Source of the DNA: Saprospiraceae bacterium
GTDB taxonomy: Bacteria > Bacteroidota > Bacteroidia > Chitinophagales > Saprospiraceae
DNA length: 64,000 nucleotides
Assembly (NCBI GenBank): GCA_020629715.1
Contig: JAHDCU010000007.1
Location: 186,001 to 250,000, forward strand
Direction: 5' to 3'
Shown here: positions 62,632-64,000 of the stretch, in pieces
Layout: the number at the start of each line of letters is the position of its first letter
Numbering within the stretch: the first letter of the stretch is position 1
The notes under the pieces: generated by a model
Seen by the model: the letters and a program-made list of their open reading frames with translations, nothing else
Database searches by the model: none
What the model was told of the DNA's origin: nothing
Made by a program: the position numbers and the translations under genes

Positions 62632-63918
62632 CTAGAGTTTCCAGTAAAAATCAAATTCGTCTCGATTCATTACTCCTTTAATATCAAAGAAGAGTAGTGG
62701 GCCGTTAGAAAGCTCTTTGAGTTCTTCAACTTTCATAGATCTGTACTCCCTGTGTCCAACAGCCATCAATATTGCATCATACGAATGCTCCGGTTTGGAA
62801 ATCATCCCTATGCCATATTCATGGGCAACCTCATTGGCGGATGCATGAGGATCGACGACATGCACATTCATAGAATAATCCATAAGCTCTTTGATCAAAT
62901 CAGCAACCTTAGAGTTTCTGATATCAGAAACATCTTCTTTAAAGGTTACGCCCATGACTAAAACTTTGCTATTACCAGGGTTTTTACCTTGTTCAATAAG
63001 CGTAGTGACTACTTTTTTGGCAATAAAATGAGGGATATAATCATTTACTCTCCTTCCCGCTGCTATTACCTGTGGATCATGCCCTATTTGCTTTGATTTG
63101 TGCATTAAATAGTAAGGATCTACACCGATACAATGTCCTCCTACAAGACCTGGGGTATATTTATGAAAATTCCATTTAGATCCGGCAGCTTCGATGACTT
63201 CGTTGGTATCTATACCTATCCGATCAAATATAATAGCCAGTTCATTCATCAAAGAGATATTGATATCTCTTTGAGTATTTTCGATCACCTTAGCCGCCTC
63301 CGCAACTTTTACCGATGATGCCTTATATAACCCCGCTTCAATGATACTGCCGTATACATCAGATATTGTATCCAGCGTAGTTTCATCACAACCACTTACA
63401 ATTTTCAAAATTTTAATAAGTGTTCGTACTTTATCACCTGGTACTATTCGTTCAGGACTATAACCGTAAAAAAAGTCTTTACCAGCTTTAAGATTACTTT
63501 CTTTCTCGAGTATTGGTAGACAATCGTCTTCTGTACAACCAGGGTATACCGTACTCTCGTATACTACGATATCGCCTTTTTTCAAAGATCCGCCTACACT
63601 TGCACTTGCTCCTAGCAATGGTTTCAAATTTGGTACTTTATGCTCATCTATATCCGTAGGTACTCCTATAATATGAAAATGTGCTTCCTTTAAATCTTCA
63701 GCATTATCTGTGAATTGAATATCGCATCCATCAAATGCAGAAGAGTCTAACTCCTTACTTGGGTCTATTCCCTTTTTCATCAATTCTACTCGTTCTGTAT
63801 TGATATCAAAACCAATCACAGAGAATTTTTTTGCAAACTCTAAAGCAAGTGGAAGCCCAACGTAGCCCAAGCCCGTTACGCTAATTTTTTTCTTTTTACT
63901 CAGTAGTTCCGATAACAT
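62632..63918 (-). CDS. UDP-N-acetylhexosamine 6-dehydrogenase (TviB/WbpA type)
   Basis: This 428-residue nucleotide-sugar dehydrogenase has an N-terminal NAD domain (ISVTGLGYVGLPLALEFAKKFSVIGFDIN), VYESTVYPGCTEDDCLPIL, YGYSPERIVPGDK, KVAEAAKVIENTQRDINISLMNELAIIF, and the catalytic Cys in PGLVGGHCIGVDPYYL. These blocks match TviB of Vi antigen and WbpA, which oxidise UDP-GlcNAc to UDP-GlcNAcA, better than UDP-glucose or UDP-ManNAc dehydrogenases. It would supply a uronic acid sugar to the polysaccharide. It is the furthest upstream gene of the minus-strand run seen here; the last 82 bases of the window hold no gene. Confidence 0.88.
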   Translation of the reverse strand: MLSELLSKKKKISVTGLGYVGLPLALEFAKKFSVIGFDINTERVELMKKGIDPSKELDSSAFDGCDIQFTDNAEDLKEAHFHIIGVPTDIDEHKVPNLKPLLGASASVGGSLKKGDIVVYESTVYPGCTEDDCLPILEKESNLKAGKDFFYGYSPERIVPGDKVRTLIKILKIVSGCDETTLDTISDVYGSIIEAGLYKASSVKVAEAAKVIENTQRDINISLMNELAIIFDRIGIDTNEVIEAAGSKWNFHKYTPGLVGGHCIGVDPYYLMHKSKQIGHDPQVIAAGRRVNDYIPHFIAKKVVTTLIEQGKNPGNSKVLVMGVTFKEDVSDIRNSKVADLIKELMDYSMNVHVVDPHASANEVAHEYGIGMISKPEHSYDAILMAVGHREYRSMKVEELKELSNGPLLFFDIKGVMNRDEFDFYWKL

Positions 63919-64000
63919 AAATTTTTTGCTTTAAGATTTTTCATTTTCAATAAGGACATTGCTTATGCTTTAAAAACCTATTTCTTGTAATGTAGGAAGT

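Noticed and set aside
62632-63918. WecC (UDP-ManNAc dehydrogenase), which would complete an ECA-like pathway
   Set aside because: Motifs YESTVYPGCTE and GSKWNFH follow TviB/WbpA, not WecC; no WecB-type epimerase is in the window.

Overview
The window is AT-rich and almost fully coding. It comes from a member of the phylum Bacteroidota, with a Saprospiria or Cytophagia-like lineage as my best guess. The evidence is a secreted dehydrogenase with a type IX secretion (T9SS) sorting tail, a PorU2-like C25 peptidase, two tandem OmpH/Skp genes next to murI, several -7 boxes of the Bacteroidota type TAnnTTTG, and frequent lipoprotein or Ala-Gln signal peptides. No tRNA, rRNA, insertion sequence, prophage or CRISPR array is visible, and no stretch longer than about 300 bases lacks a gene.

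Left part (1-32188), mostly housekeeping. It opens with a truncated secreted lipoprotein, an AHSA1-like protein and three secreted proteins (a regulatory-domain/propeller protein, a PQQ-type sugar dehydrogenase with PKD and sorting domains, and a sialidase-like propeller). Next come hemJ with an SRPBCC-GyrI protein, a MntA/HepT toxin-antitoxin pair, pabB-pabC, mtaB and lgt. Then follow two glycosyltransferases, one of which looks like the tRNA-queuosine mannosyltransferase QTMAN, and nadB, murI and the ompH pair. The part closes with hutH coupled to a PagL-like lipid A deacylase, an MscS channel, rsmG with a membrane glycosyltransferase, and the large PorU2-like peptidase.

Right part (32144-63918), a surface-polysaccharide locus of about 32 kb. 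Its left third switches strand often. It holds a Wzm/Wzt ABC exporter, a sulfotransferase, five glycosyltransferases, a FemAB/GNAT-like protein, a DUF7033-type polysaccharide deacetylase and a Uma2 nuclease. From 44063 to the right edge every gene is on the minus strand, so transcription runs from right to left: TviB/WbpA-type nucleotide-sugar dehydrogenase, a sulfotransferase remnant, RmlA, hexapeptide acyltransferase, WecE, GT56 transferase, sulfotransferase, Wzx flippase, a GT13-like transferase, more acyltransferases and glycosyltransferases, a lipoprotein resembling GH56 hyaluronidases, a Wzy-like polymerase, and finally the GDP-L-fucose module (Gmd, Fcl, ManC).

Taken together, the right part probably makes a sulfated, acetylated heteropolysaccharide containing dTDP-Fuc4NAc-derived, uronic-acid-type and L-fucose residues. 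It would be flipped by Wzx, polymerised by Wzy and trimmed by the GH56-like lipoprotein. A second, ABC-type export route lies nearby. The most unusual items are the GH56-like lipoprotein, the gene order that parallels the enterobacterial common antigen Fuc4NAc module, the bacterial QTMAN homologue, and the HAL/PagL-like gene pair.
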